From assembly GCA_964017195.1 (NCBI GenBank), contig OZ024895.1, positions 6,444,001-6,508,000 of the forward strand: DNA of 64,000 bases, in the 5' to 3' direction. The notes beneath the pieces were generated by a model. The model saw only the letters and a list, made by a program, of their open reading frames with translations. It did no database searches and was not told the origin of the DNA. The DNA comes from Siderastrea radians. Its lineage: Eukaryota; Cnidaria; Anthozoa; Scleractinia; Rhizangiidae. A program made the position numbers and the translations under genes. Shown here in pieces: positions 11,044 through 21,096 of this stretch. The stretch's first letter is position 1. Each line of letters begins with the position of its first letter.

Positions 11044-11750
11044 ACCTAAAAGAGCTAAAACCTGAAAACATTGGGATAACATGGTGTCCACCTAGACTGC
11101 CCTCTTAAAGTGACACCTCTCAAAGAAAAGCTGTTGAGTAGTACTCTAGTGATCCCGTTAATAATAAGAGACGGTAAGCAAGGAAAACGTTGACATCCCG
11201 GAAGTTTCAGTCGGTGGCCGAAAGTCTTGTATGAACAGTGTACTGAGTCGACAGTGTGCTGACTGGGAAGACTCTAAAAGGTGACCAGTAACGTTGTCAA
11301 AATGGCGGTCACTTGGTCTGACTAGTTACATAAAGTTTTATTGACTTGACTGGACTGAACCAATAGCCAACACAGACATTCTTTGGACTCAGTGTCACAC
11401 GGACGAGTGGATTGCGTGACGAGCCCTAGGAGGCACTGCGTTGGAGGCTACTTTGTGGTCTCCAGTTCTTTTGGAAAACTTCGCGCCAAGCGATATGCTG
11501 GCACTGAGGGATGACACAGCTGGGGTCCTTTTTTTGTCTTCAGTGGTTCTTTGACTTCCTCAAATTGAACACGGAACCACTATTTCTACCTAGTCATCAG
11601 AGCCATATGCGATAGCAAAGGCGGCATTATCTTCGCAGTCATCAGTTTTTGTAGACCCCGAGTTTTGGTCCAGCTGGGTTCCAAACTCGCGATCTATTGT
11701 CCTCAGCGTTACATGTATCTCTATTTCACCAGTAGACATGGTAGAAAGGC
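11044..11750. other. Spacer with an NLR-flank paralogous segment
   Basis: The bases around 11234-11340 (AACAGTGTACTGAGTCGACA, then ATGGCGGTCACTTGG) match 24350-24450, placing this segment in the NLR duplication unit. No gene was recognised. Confidence 0.45.
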
Positions 11751-11751
11751 T

Positions 11752-12036
11752 CAAATCTTGGTACAACTGAATTTTTTAATAAAAGGAGATTGGAGGGGTG
11801 TTGAGGGGGGGGGGGGGAATTCCTGTCATCTTCCTTTGCAGGTGTGTTTTTCAAACTGTGTAATATGGATACACACCCGCATTGGTTGTCTAAGCAGGAT
11901 CTTTTTTCTGGTTCCTTTCCTTTTTTTAAATTTTTGCTGAGGAGGAATTTTTTGGGTTTGTTTTCGTACTCCCCACTTACATTTCTAATGGTGCGTCCCT
12001 AAGAAACAATGGCGAATGTGTGATTCGCCCAGCGTT
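11752..12036. repeat. Dispersed repeat, copy 1
   Basis: It matches 44576-44925 over about 280 bp (CTCAAATCTTGGTACAA, CAAACTGTGTAATATGGAT, TTTCTAATGGTGCGTCCCTA). Both copies have G-rich and T-rich runs in the same places. Copy 1 is broken at its right end by the MITE at 12037. Confidence 0.65.
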
Positions 12037-12339
12037 TAGACTGCGAGCAGTCTCTCTTTTGCTCTAAAATCCGTGCTGAACGAAGCAAAAATAGCAAGCA
12101 CGAGCGAGCGAGATTTTCGAGCCGCGAGTAGTGCGGGCGTGGGCTACTCGCGACTCGAAAATCCGCCGCGAGAGGAATGCGGCCAAGTTCCTCTCGAGGC
12201 CTATTTCGACCTATTTCGTTCGGTCAGCTCAAGAGAACGCCTTGCCACACAGGCTACGAAAATCTGGCTCGCTCGCGCTCGCTATTTTCGCTTCGTTCAG
12301 CACGGATTTTAGAGCAAAAGAGAGACTGCTCGCAGTCTA
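12037..12339. mobile_element. MITE with about 80-bp inverted repeats and 9-bp target duplication
   Basis: Termini are TAGACTGCGAGCAGTCTCTC and its inverse; the arms pair over about 80 bp. Flanks CCCAGCGTT (12028-12036) and CCCAGCTTT (12340-12348) differ at one base, a 9-bp duplication as made by Mutator-like transposases. The related repeat at 44901-44918 lacks the insertion (CGCCCAACGTTTAGAGG), a nearby empty site. The two open frames inside are GC-rich arm artefacts. Confidence 0.75.
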
Positions 12340-12444
12340 CCCAGCTTTCAGAGGCTTGACTTTTTGGTATGGTCATACATTTCCCATATGACGTGAATGA
12401 CTGCTTCTGATCTCGTGATCGGCCATACGCCCCTTTCATTTCAG

Positions 12445-12528
12445 GAAATGCGGCTCTTCACCAAGCAAGATTTCTTAAATCACTTTTCAAGAAACATTCA
12501 TTTGTTCCTGTTGCGTGGTGATTAACAG
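12445..12528 (+). other. Leader-like non-coding exon L2-a
   Basis: Bounded by acceptor CATTTCAG and donor GTAATG. The region from 12388 (GACTGCTTCTGATCTCGTGA) recurs before 48672, 50209 and 15546, so it may be a promoter-proximal or first-exon module. No conserved open frame. Confidence 0.4.
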
Positions 12529-12597
12529 GTAATGTAAATTTTAAAATTCACTTAATTAATGACTGATTCTTCAAAACACAAACAGTGTTTTCTCAAT

Positions 12598-12915
12598 GGG
12601 CTATTCCATTTAATATCTGCACCCCCCCCCCCCCCCCCGCGGTTGAAGAACAGTGGAATTCTTTAGGGTTAAAGGCTAGAACCTGGGGAATTCTTTAGGG
12701 GTAAAACTCATTCAAATTCTTCAGGGGTAAACAGAGATTTCATGGAATTCTTCAGGGGTAAATGCTTTTTTGTGAAATTCTTCAGGGGTAAACCCATTTC
12801 TTAACGAAGTCTTCAGGGGGTAACATTTTTAATGGCATTCCTTAGGGGTAAGAGGGAAAGATCAGTCCTCAACCGTGGGGGGGGGGGGGGGTGCGGATTT
12901 TAAATGGAATAGCCC
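12598..12915. mobile_element. MITE with internal GGAATTCTTCAGGGGTAAA repeats
   Basis: Terminal inverted repeats GGGCTATTCCATTTAA (left) and its inverse, each leading into a long C or G run. AAT flanks both ends. Seven imperfect copies of a GAATTCTTCAGGGGTAAA unit fill the centre. The homologous leader region at 48888-48905 reads continuously without it, an empty paralogous site, so it inserted after the leader cassette duplicated. Confidence 0.75.
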
Positions 12916-12969
12916 AATACAGCGCAAGCTTGATGTTCATTGCCCCATTTTGCTAATTGCTTGTCTCAG

Positions 12970-13100
12970 GCCAAGGAATACATAGCCTCTTCACGATCAT
13001 AGCTGCACCAGCTTGGTAGCTGCAAATAAAAACCGCTGAATGGAACAACTTAAAAATAGAAAAGAGCAGTTTTATAAACAGCTTGTTATTTACGTTAAAA
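12970..13100 (+). other. Leader-like non-coding exon L2-b
   Basis: Acceptor TTGTCTCAG; homologous to exon 48936-49056 (shared ACCGCTGAATGGA and GCAGTTTTATAAACAGC). The donor here is weak (GTCAAG) where the homologue has GTAAGA, so this copy may no longer splice. Confidence 0.4.
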
Positions 13101-13789
13101 GTCAAGAAAGATGAGTGTGACGAAATGTCCGAAATGCCATCGAAGCGTATTTTTGTAAAGGTGTGTTGTCATATATAATCTTGTCAGTACTTTCAGTAAG
13201 TTTGATTTGCTTGCATACATTTGAGAGTAAATTCTTTTGATTGATAACTCTCCAGCAAAATCTTTGTATTTAGTTTTCCGCCAGGCTAGATAAGCGATTC
13301 TGTTCTGAATAATATCGGCTTCAGCTTCCACGAAAATTGCATCAGATCAGCCCAGTTGAGTCGACAGCTTTTCTCTTTCGGAGGTGACTGCAAACATCAG
13401 CGGACCAGAAAGCTAAGGCACGGGGCAATTTCTCATGTCAAAATCTCCCTTTTGTTCCCCGCCCCTAGGGCAATAATTCAAAAACCAACAAATACACAAT
13501 GTTGACCAAAATCAATATATTTCAAGACTTTTTGCCCCAAATTATACCATTATACAATAGAGTAACAAAACTGTCCATAATTCTGCTGTAAAATCATTAA
13601 AGGGACAGTCAGATACTTTTAGCGACACTTTGAAAAACAAGAAATTCTAGGGAATTTTCAGGCGGCGCAGAGTCTGTCAGCTTCCTTTCACTGGGCTGTT
13701 ATGTATAAATAGTTCTCTACCTTAAATCGAATTTGATTCGGGCTCGAATGTGACTTGTGCTATGGCGCTTAAAACATCAACGTTCCTAA

Positions 13790-15133
13790 GTAGCACATTC
13801 CTGAATTAACGGTAGTCAGTAGACTTAGTCTGCGCGCGGAAAGTCGCTGTCGTTTGTTAAAAAGTAGCACATTCATCTTAACTTAACAAATAGCACACCT
13901 ATATCATATTTATTTCTTTAATTCTATTACTAAATATGATCAAGAAATTTGTTTACTTCATCAATATATTTCTACAAAAAGTTCAAACTGAAGCATAACC
14001 TCACTACTATAAATCCAATTCCCTGACACCCACATCAGCGATACTAACATAACAAATTCTCTAACAAAACGACTTTTCAATCTTGCCTTCTATGTCATTT
14101 ATAATCGCAATAAAAGACAACCAACTTGTGCATACTATAATTCTTTTGGTTCCATTTCAAAACGAATCAACTACATAAAGAATAATACATTTTTTCAATA
14201 TGTTATTACTATTACTATATATTATACTGCGCACACAACGTTTTTCTTTTACACTCTCAAATCTGTTAACTTTCACTACATTCTCAGAAATACACCAAAA
14301 ACTTCTTATCGAGCACTCCAACCAACACCAGAAACAAAATTATTTCTATCCGAAAACACTAACCACCGATAAAAACTCGAAACTAAACACCAGCCTTAAT
14401 AAACACCGCCTTTCTCAACCAAACGACCTTAAAAACAACGAAAAAACATTACAACACCTACCTTCATTTAACTTCAATATTCGGCAAAACTCAAAACAAC
14501 AAAATTACGCTCCTTTCTACAATTACTTTTTCGTGACCAGAACTACTTCAAGCAAAGAACTAAAACAGACTTATTGGCGTTCGCTAAACTCCTTTACACA
14601 ATTACCGACCACATCCTCCGCCTAATCAATGTGATCATCTCACAAAACAAATCAACCATGTTTTCGTCCACAACACCTCTTACAAATGACGGTCAGTTCT
14701 CCAATAGATAACTAAATCTATCTGCTTACGTCATAGCTACAAATGAAAAAGTCACCTTCAAACTCTTCAACAAAGCTAATGTCACGAAACAAATGTCGCG
14801 CATACGACAGATTTGCTTTAAGAACTGTCGAACCACTGTTAACAATAGTGTCCATAAGTCATCGACAATCTCCCAGGCTAAGAACTCAGTAAAGCAACAC
14901 CACACATAAAACTATTTCTATGCCCACGTAATAACAACGTGCACAAACCAACACAACATACAAAACTATTTTTATGCCGACATACTGACGACCCTGATTA
15001 TTTAGAGCCCGCGCGGAGACTAAGTCTACTGACTACCGCCAATTCAGGAATGTGCTACTTTTATAAGAAACGACAGGGACTTTCCGCGCGGAGACTAAAT
15101 CTACTGACTACCCCCAATTCAGGAATGTGCGAC
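13790..15133. mobile_element. G-poor element with duplicated 65-bp terminal inverted repeats
   Basis: The left end has GTAGCACATTCCTGAATT, GGTAGTCAGTAGACTTAGTC and CGCGCGGAAAGTC. The right end has two tandem inverted copies of the same unit (15006-15133). Between them about 1.1 kb is strikingly poor in G on the + strand (about 7% G against 28% C in 14221-14340). The 141-codon frame at 14200-14625 is N/Q/T/S-rich, with no domain, and is probably a composition artefact. Transposon class unknown. Confidence 0.55.
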
Positions 15134-15178
15134 CCATTTTATTAGACGGCAGCACGTGCTAGGCACGTACGCCGCCTA

Positions 15179-15473
15179 ATAACGGGAAGAACAACAAATT
15201 AAGACATCACGTCTTTGATACACACTTGACGCACTCAAAAGCATTAAAACGATAGAAGCACTGTTAAAATTGCGGTATTCCGGTATATATTTCGCTCCTG
15301 GAGTCTCGTCAGCCAACCGCCCGCGTCCCCCTCCGGACGGCTGACGAGGCTCGAGGGGTGAAATATATACCGGAATACCGCAATTTTAACAGTGCTTCTA
15401 TCGTTTTAAAGTTTTTAAGTGTACATATTGAGTGTGTATCAAAGACGTGATGTCTTGTTGTTCTTCCTGTTAT
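15179..15473. repeat. Long foldback (near-perfect 295-bp palindrome)
   Basis: Arms GGAAGAACAACAA...AAGACATCACGTCTTTGA...CGGTATTCCGGTATATATTT repeat inverted on the other side of a short centre near 15320-15335 (CGTCAGCC / GGCTGACG). One ATTA insertion interrupts the symmetry. It is a foldback MITE between leader exons; no coding content. Confidence 0.7.
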
Positions 15474-15698
15474 TTATATATGTGTTTCTTTAATTTCCGA
15501 AAGACTGCTTCTGATCTCATGATCTTTCCTTACGCCCTTTTCCGGCAGGTTTCTTTTACAGGTCACATTCCACAGGTCACCGTACAGGTCACTGTGTTTA
15601 ATACCAATAAATAAACAAGCTAAATAGTGTCCCTTAGCCCTAAATCAGTCTAAAACATCACCTAGCATGTCAGGGGACACTCCCAATGTGTTTGTGTA

Positions 15699-16173
15699 CC
15701 AGTCAAATTGAAGCTTCAACATCCTCCCCCCGGGCAACCCCCCAGGCATTTGAACTTTTGAAGATTGACTTGTTCAAATTCCCTCCCCTCGGGGCAAAAA
15801 GGCTGTTCAAATGCCCCACCACCTAGTACTGAAATAGTCAATCTCCTAAAAGTCAAATTTCGTCTTCAATCAAACACCGTTCACACTTTTCAGAGTGAGA
15901 TATGCCGTAATGACACCTTCAAACTTCTTTTAAAGACCCTTTTGAGAGAGTTATTCACTAACAAAGGCGAAATTCTATCTTGGAAATCCGTCAAACCCTG
16001 CAAAAACCGAAAAACTGACGGGCGTATTACGCTAGAACGAGAGATAAATCTGGTTCAAATTCCCCACCCTTTCAAGGCAACGTTCAAATTCCCCCCTCCC
16101 CGGGCAAGAGTCACAGTCAAATGCCCGGGGTATGCCCGGGGGGGGGGGGACGTTGAAGCTTCAATTTGACCGG
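15699..16173. mobile_element. MITE with about 45-bp terminal inverted repeats, TA-flanked
   Basis: Left CCAGTCAAATTGAAGCTTCA, right its inverse with GACCGG, both leading into C/G runs with CCCGGGCA. TA sits at 15697-15698 and 16174-16175. The interior repeats TTCAAATTCCC-type motifs. A 134-codon frame across it is not a recognised protein. Confidence 0.65.
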
Positions 16174-16745
16174 TACATTATATTTCAGCAACACATTATG
16201 GCCTGTGGCCTGTACTTGTGCCCTGTGAAATGTGACCCGAGTGTGCAGTGAAATGATGCCAGCGAGGCATATCTTTGTGATCAGGTGCGTTACTTTATTA
16301 CTTTTAAGAACTACATTAAGCGGCGAAATTTGCCTGTCCCTTAAATAATTTTTCTTTTAAGTCAGTACTTGCTAGTAAGTTTGATGTGTTTGAAAGTGAA
16401 GCCTTCTGATTGATAGCATGAAAATCTTTGCATTCAGTTTCCTGCATGTTAAAAGATCGCTGTTCTGAATGAGTCAGGCTTCGGCTTCCAGGAAAACTGT
16501 ATCTGTCCAGTTCAATCGACGGACATTTCTTTTAGAGAGCCTCTGAGAAGGTCAGCAGACTCGAAAGGCATCCAAGCGGCTTTTCTTTATAAATCTCTCT
16601 GTGTGAAAACAGTTTAGCGCGAACGAAACAATCAATTTCCTTAGTACCGTTAGCAGAAGCTAATGTACGACACTTCACGTGACGGGATTGGCATGCTAAT
16701 GTTCGTTTCATGTTTGTTTCAATGTCAAACGCATTAACTTTTCAG

Positions 16746-16828
16746 GGCAGCAGTCTTTACACCTTCTTGACGACTGAGGATCGATTTGCAACCTGTTGAA
16801 GAAACATAGCACTTCACACTAGAGAAAG
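16746..16828 (+). other. Leader-like non-coding exon L2-c
   Basis: Acceptor AACTTTTCAG, donor GTAGGC. Nearly identical to 51059-51146, including GACTGxGGATCGATTTGCAACC. The upstream 500 bp is also conserved between the loci (from about 16230 and 50580). Confidence 0.5.
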
Positions 16829-17081
16829 GTAGGCAGCCGAGATTTTGCTGATGAAATTATGATACAATAAGGTCATACAAAGTCAGTCTAAAAAGAATTG
16901 AACACAGATACAGTCAAAAAAGTGTAATGAGCCAGATCTGCTGTATTTTGTTATACACAAAATGAAACAAGAGATGATGACAGTATTGTGTCGATCACTT
17001 TTTGTGTAAGGTGTGTTTTTATTATGGTTGTGATATTGCTAAGCCCCTCTGAACTCTCACTTTGTTCTTCTCGTTACCTAG

Positions 17082-17144
17082 AGTTCTCACCTGAGTTTCC
17101 TAAGAACTGAGCGGTGACAGTTTTGTAAGAAGCGTTCATGCAAG
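17082..17144 (+). other. Leader-like non-coding exon L2-d
   Basis: Acceptor CTCGTTACCTAG, donor GTAAGA. Homologous to 57482-57548 (TTTCCTAAGAACTGAGCG and GTAAGAAGCGTTCATGCAA), whose donor is lost. Confidence 0.5.
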
Positions 17145-17260
17145 GTAAGAGTGACCTGTTTTTACAAAGTCGTAAAAAATGTTAAAATAATGTAGAAGCC
17201 AAAAAGCCCACTTTTATAACCTGATATATCAGAGCTCTTCAATGGCATTTTCCTTTGTAG

Positions 17261-17335
17261 GTATATTAGCCTTATAAAAGTTCCCATGTACTTCTGGTCA
17301 GCTGGTGAATTCTACGGAGAAATTAAATTCCGAAG
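17261..17335 (+). other. Leader-like non-coding exon L2-e
   Basis: Acceptor TTTTCCTTTGTAG, donor GTAAGC. Homologous to about 57674-57750, whose acceptor AG has become GG. It is the last leader before the HEPN exon in both loci. Confidence 0.5.
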
Positions 17336-17594
17336 GTAAGCATGATCAATCTATACCAAGCATTTTACTTACTCCGTCTCACCCCCCCCCCCCTCCCTGG
17401 TTCAACCCTCCATCCATGCTCTAAAGTTCTTTTATGTTTTATTGTCGATGGCTCATTTCACATTTTAGGATAACTCTCAACATTAACCTATCTTGTCTGA
17501 AAGGAGGGGATGTTTGGGTGGGAACGTAATATAAACTGGTCAGAAATTCAGACATATAAACCTTTGTTCTGAATAAAAAAAACGACTGCTCTGT

Positions 17595-18213
17595 CGGAAG
17601 GTAGTCTTACGGCAACGGAAAACCTACGTCCTATGTCGTCTCCTGGTGGATGAGGGATCACAGGCCTTGAGAGACGCGTTCAACAATATACCCCCCAGCA
17701 AGTCTGTACGGAGTTTTGTCACATCCTCCAGTGCATCCTACACTGCAGTCTCTTAGGAGAAGAAGAATTCTCAATGCTACACAATGGGGGAAGCTGTATC
17801 CCACCATCCCTTCCTCTGTATCATCAACAAACTTTGACATCACCCTATTGATGCTGCTGCTGAGGAATATATGTGGCTTGCGTCCTCCCGCCAGTACTGG
17901 CAGCTGGGACGTTCTACCACCTGCTTCAGAAGTGATTATTGAAGCTAACATAGTCAGGATCAAATATTACAGAAACAACGTCTATGGCCATACCAGCAAG
18001 GCCTCTCTGGATGAACCAACATTTAACAAGTACTGGTAAGATATCAGTAATGCACTGTTAGGACCCAGGGAGCTGGAGCGAGAAATGGAGCCGCTGTGAA
18101 TCGACTGAAGACCGAGAGCATGGATCCTGACATGGAAGAACACTATAAAGAGCTGCTGAAGGAGTGGAAGAAAGATGAAGATAACATCAAGGACAAACTT
18201 GAAGAGATGGAAG
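17595..18213 (+). pseudogene. NLR2 HEPN (DZIP3-like) exon, decayed
   Basis: Aligns throughout with the intact HEPN exon at 58605-59244. Damage: the start region is lost, about 2 bases are missing near 17690-17710, a TAA follows NKYW at 18037-18039, and about 2 bases are gained near 18070. The frame is therefore broken twice. The HEPN signature R-x5-H (RNNVYGH) is still present near 17970, and the exon still ends GAAG before a GTATGG donor in phase 1. Without this exon NLR2 lacks its amino-terminal module unless another start is used. Confidence 0.8.
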
Positions 18214-18299
18214 GTATGGATGAATATTGGATAGGATTTGGATTTCACCCTCTATATATATGGTGCCTGATAGCTTGGTGACTTTTTTAGGAGTACTGT

Positions 18300-18584
18300 C
18301 AGGGGTGTAGCCAGGTTTTTTTACTGGGATGGGGTCCTGTATGAAGAGTCACTAATAAACATGTGCTATATGTGGCTGTGCAATAAGCACTGTGCCATCT
18401 TGAAAGCCTATTATTTTGAACGGCAATGTCAACCACTGAAATTACAAATCCAAAAAGCGACTGACTGGGTTTTCACGAGATTGCTGTTTTGCATTATTAT
18501 TGATATAATTATTATTATTAATATTATTATTATTATTATTTCATCCCTAACGGGCACCCTAGGACCCCCCTGGCTATGCCCCTG
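18300..18584. mobile_element. MITE with CAGGGGTGTAGCCAGG ends
   Basis: Inverted ends CAGGGGTGTAGCCAGG and CCTGGCTATGCCCCTG. Flanks ACTGT (18295-18299) and ACTAT (18585-18589) are a 5-bp duplication with one mismatch. It holds an ATT microsatellite at 18496-18541. It lies in the intron after the NLR2 HEPN exon. Confidence 0.65.
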
Positions 18585-18878
18585 ACTATCGACTTGTAAG
18601 TAGCAATGAACTACTTTGTCTTGCAAGAACCCTTGCAACCGACTGGCTTGAATATATCTGATTAGAACTTTGTTTTAAAGTCTTATGTGCCAAAAGGATG
18701 TACGCAATGAATTCGAAATTAATTCAATACACAGACAAAAAAGGGATTCATAGCTTTATAAATATAGATATATAGTGAATATATAGGCAATGTGTTAATA
18801 ATGATGTTAAAATCTCCGGTTATTTTAATTATCTGATAAACGTGAATGAATAAACATTTTTCCAATCTTTATACTCAG

Positions 18879-18989
18879 ATAAAATCAGAGACGACCTCGA
18901 ACCGGCGATGAAAAGTGAACTGAAAAGTGAAATTGTTGGCATTAGGGAGACGCTGGACACTATGAAGGCAACTTCAACTGAAGATGAAG
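18879..18989 (+). CDS. NLR2 coiled-coil exon
   Basis: A 111-nt exon between acceptor TTTATACTCAG and donor GTCAGT, phase 1-1. It encodes about 37 residues (DKIRDDLEPAMKSELKSEIV followed by GIRETLDTMKATSTEDE). It blends features of NLR1 exons A and B and has an extra KSE repeat. It is open and could splice from HEPN to the NACHT exon at 21097. Confidence 0.7.
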
Positions 18990-18999
18990 GTCAGTTCTC

Positions 19000-20214
19000 T
19001 AAAGATTATTAATCTTTTAACTTCTCCAATGTACAAATTCTGTATTTGTTGTAACACTTTCCAGCAGTGAAAAATTTTACGAGAAAACAAACTGTACGAA
19101 GTTTAATTAAAGGACTTCAGTTCATTTGAATGGTCCAAATTTTTAGGCAAATTTTATCCAAGATTGAACTGCATGACTCCAGGGTTTATTCTAGGAATTG
19201 GCCAATGAGGGCCCAGTGGGCCCTCTTCTGTAATTTTAGGGAGCCCTTTTTCAAGAAAGGGGGCCTAAGAAAGGAGCGACTGAGAAGGCCTGGACACGAG
19301 TAACTGCAAAATCCCAGATGTTTGTCTCTCTCTCAATTTTATAGTGTCTTTATATATGCATGGAAGAAACAATAATAAGTCAGAACAACTCAAGAAAGTG
19401 CAGAATACGAACACAGAAACAAACGAAGAAGAGAAAGGCAGTTGAGACAGTAAGAGGCTATGCATTTCGAAGTATAGAGCGGCGATCATATCAATCTTAT
19501 CGTCACTGATGTTTTTAAATACGTTATTTCACAAATTAGTACTGTCTTATATCCTTGGGCACAATTTTGTGCGCCCCATTTGACTCGCCAATGTAAATTT
19601 TATGCGGCGTTTTTTTGGAATTGCGGAAATGAGTCGCTATTGACCCACTTCCTTAGTCAAGTTTTATTTAAGTAGGTTTCTTGAGTAAATAACTTGAGCC
19701 AGTGTCATCCTTTCAGTTAAACTCAACCTTGCCAGCACCGTGCAGTTAAAATAATAGCGGCATTCTATGATGCGTGGGTAGAAATGTTTAAGAAAATCAA
19801 ACTTCCATAACACAGACTTTTTCAATTTTTCACAAAACGTAGATAAGCGATAAAGAAAGTGATCTATCAAAAGAAAACTGGGGTCACCGAACATTTAAGA
19901 GAGTCTAACCCATACGTAGATTTAACAAATTTCCTCCAGTTTTGTGTAGTATGGCCTCGAGAGTACACAACATTTTGACGGCTAGATGACGAAAATCATG
20001 AGAAATAAGGGGCCATATCATGCAAAACTGGAGGAAATTTGTTTTTTACCACAGGAAAAAAGTTTTTTTTGTTTTTGTTTTTTACGCGGTGCTAGTCTAC
20101 AATAGATCGATTACAAGCATTCCCCAAGCGAGCAGAATGGAATTAACAAATGTGGAAACTATTGACAAAATAATGTCGAAATTAGGAGATATTCTTAAAA
20201 TCATCAATGTAAAA
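19000..20214. other. NLR2 intron segment
   Basis: The first 150 bp match the intron after NLR1 exon A. A 120-bp inverted repeat sits at 19924-20043 (AACAAATTTCCTCCAGTTTT and its inverse). No gene was recognised; scattered short frames have no domain. Confidence 0.4.
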
Positions 20215-20464
20215 TGTGGAAAAAGCAGATCTTAGCAAGGGCTAAGGGCAGGGCTATCAGAATCCAAAAAGAAAATTGGGGGTAACCACATATTTTTCAG
20301 AGATAATTGAGCTTAAATTTGGAAAGAAATTGCCTTATATTCTTTGCATTTTATCGCTTTTTTGGAATTATGGTTGCTTAATAATCTCTGAAAAATGCCT
20401 GGTTACCCACATTTTTCTTTTTGGATATCCAATAACCTTTGCTTAGATCTACTTTTTTCCCACA
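20215..20464. mobile_element. Short palindromic MITE
   Basis: Arms TGTGGAAAAAGCAGATCT, CCAAAAAGAAAATTGGGGG and TTTTTCAGAGAT recur inverted (ATCTCTGAAAAAT ... AGATCTACTTTTTTCCCACA). The centre is AT-rich. No coding content. Confidence 0.6.
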
Positions 20465-21096
20465 GTCATAATCTTTGCAAAAATGCATCTGTATTAGCAG
20501 GCGTCTTCCTTAAGCAAAAGTTGTACCGTCTTAATCGGCGTAAATAAACCGGAAGGAAACACAAGCCTTTACTCTAATTACTTTATTGATTAAAGTATGG
20601 TCTATCCACATTTTGGATGTTCAGCTACATGCCAGACATACAATCAGTGCAGGGATCACTATTTAAACAAGTATTTGTTCTTTGGTTGCATCTTTCCTGC
20701 CACCTGCCACCCCATCTCTATGACACCCCCCCCTGTTTCTATTAGTGCCCCCTTCTCTACTAGCAGCGCGAACGGGGAGGGGGGAGCTTAAAGAGGATTT
20801 GTAGTATTACAAAACTTGACCCCCAGGGTAGGGATTATGAGAGAGGGAGTTAATGGAACTTTTCTAAATAGATTCCGTCCGGGACTATTGTCATATTACA
20901 GACATACCTTTTTTACCATTTAAACGAGTCTGAATGACCAAGGGTTTGAGAAATATAGCAAACCGTTGCCAAAACAAGCGGCGGTTTTTGTTATGCTGTT
21001 TGGCTACGAGAAGGTCCATAAGTACTACATGGAAAAGGATAGTTGACGTAGAATCATTTTCGAGGTTAACTTGTGTCACCTATATTTCGCTTCCAG

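Noticed and set aside
14200..14625. 141-codon open frame as a gene
   Set aside because: It lies in the G-poor insert where stops are few by composition; the peptide has no domain and no splice or start context.
14686..14705. GGTCAGTTCTCCAA resembling the donor side of coiled-coil exon A
   Set aside because: The preceding bases do not encode a coiled-coil exon and sit inside the G-poor insert, so chance similarity is likely.
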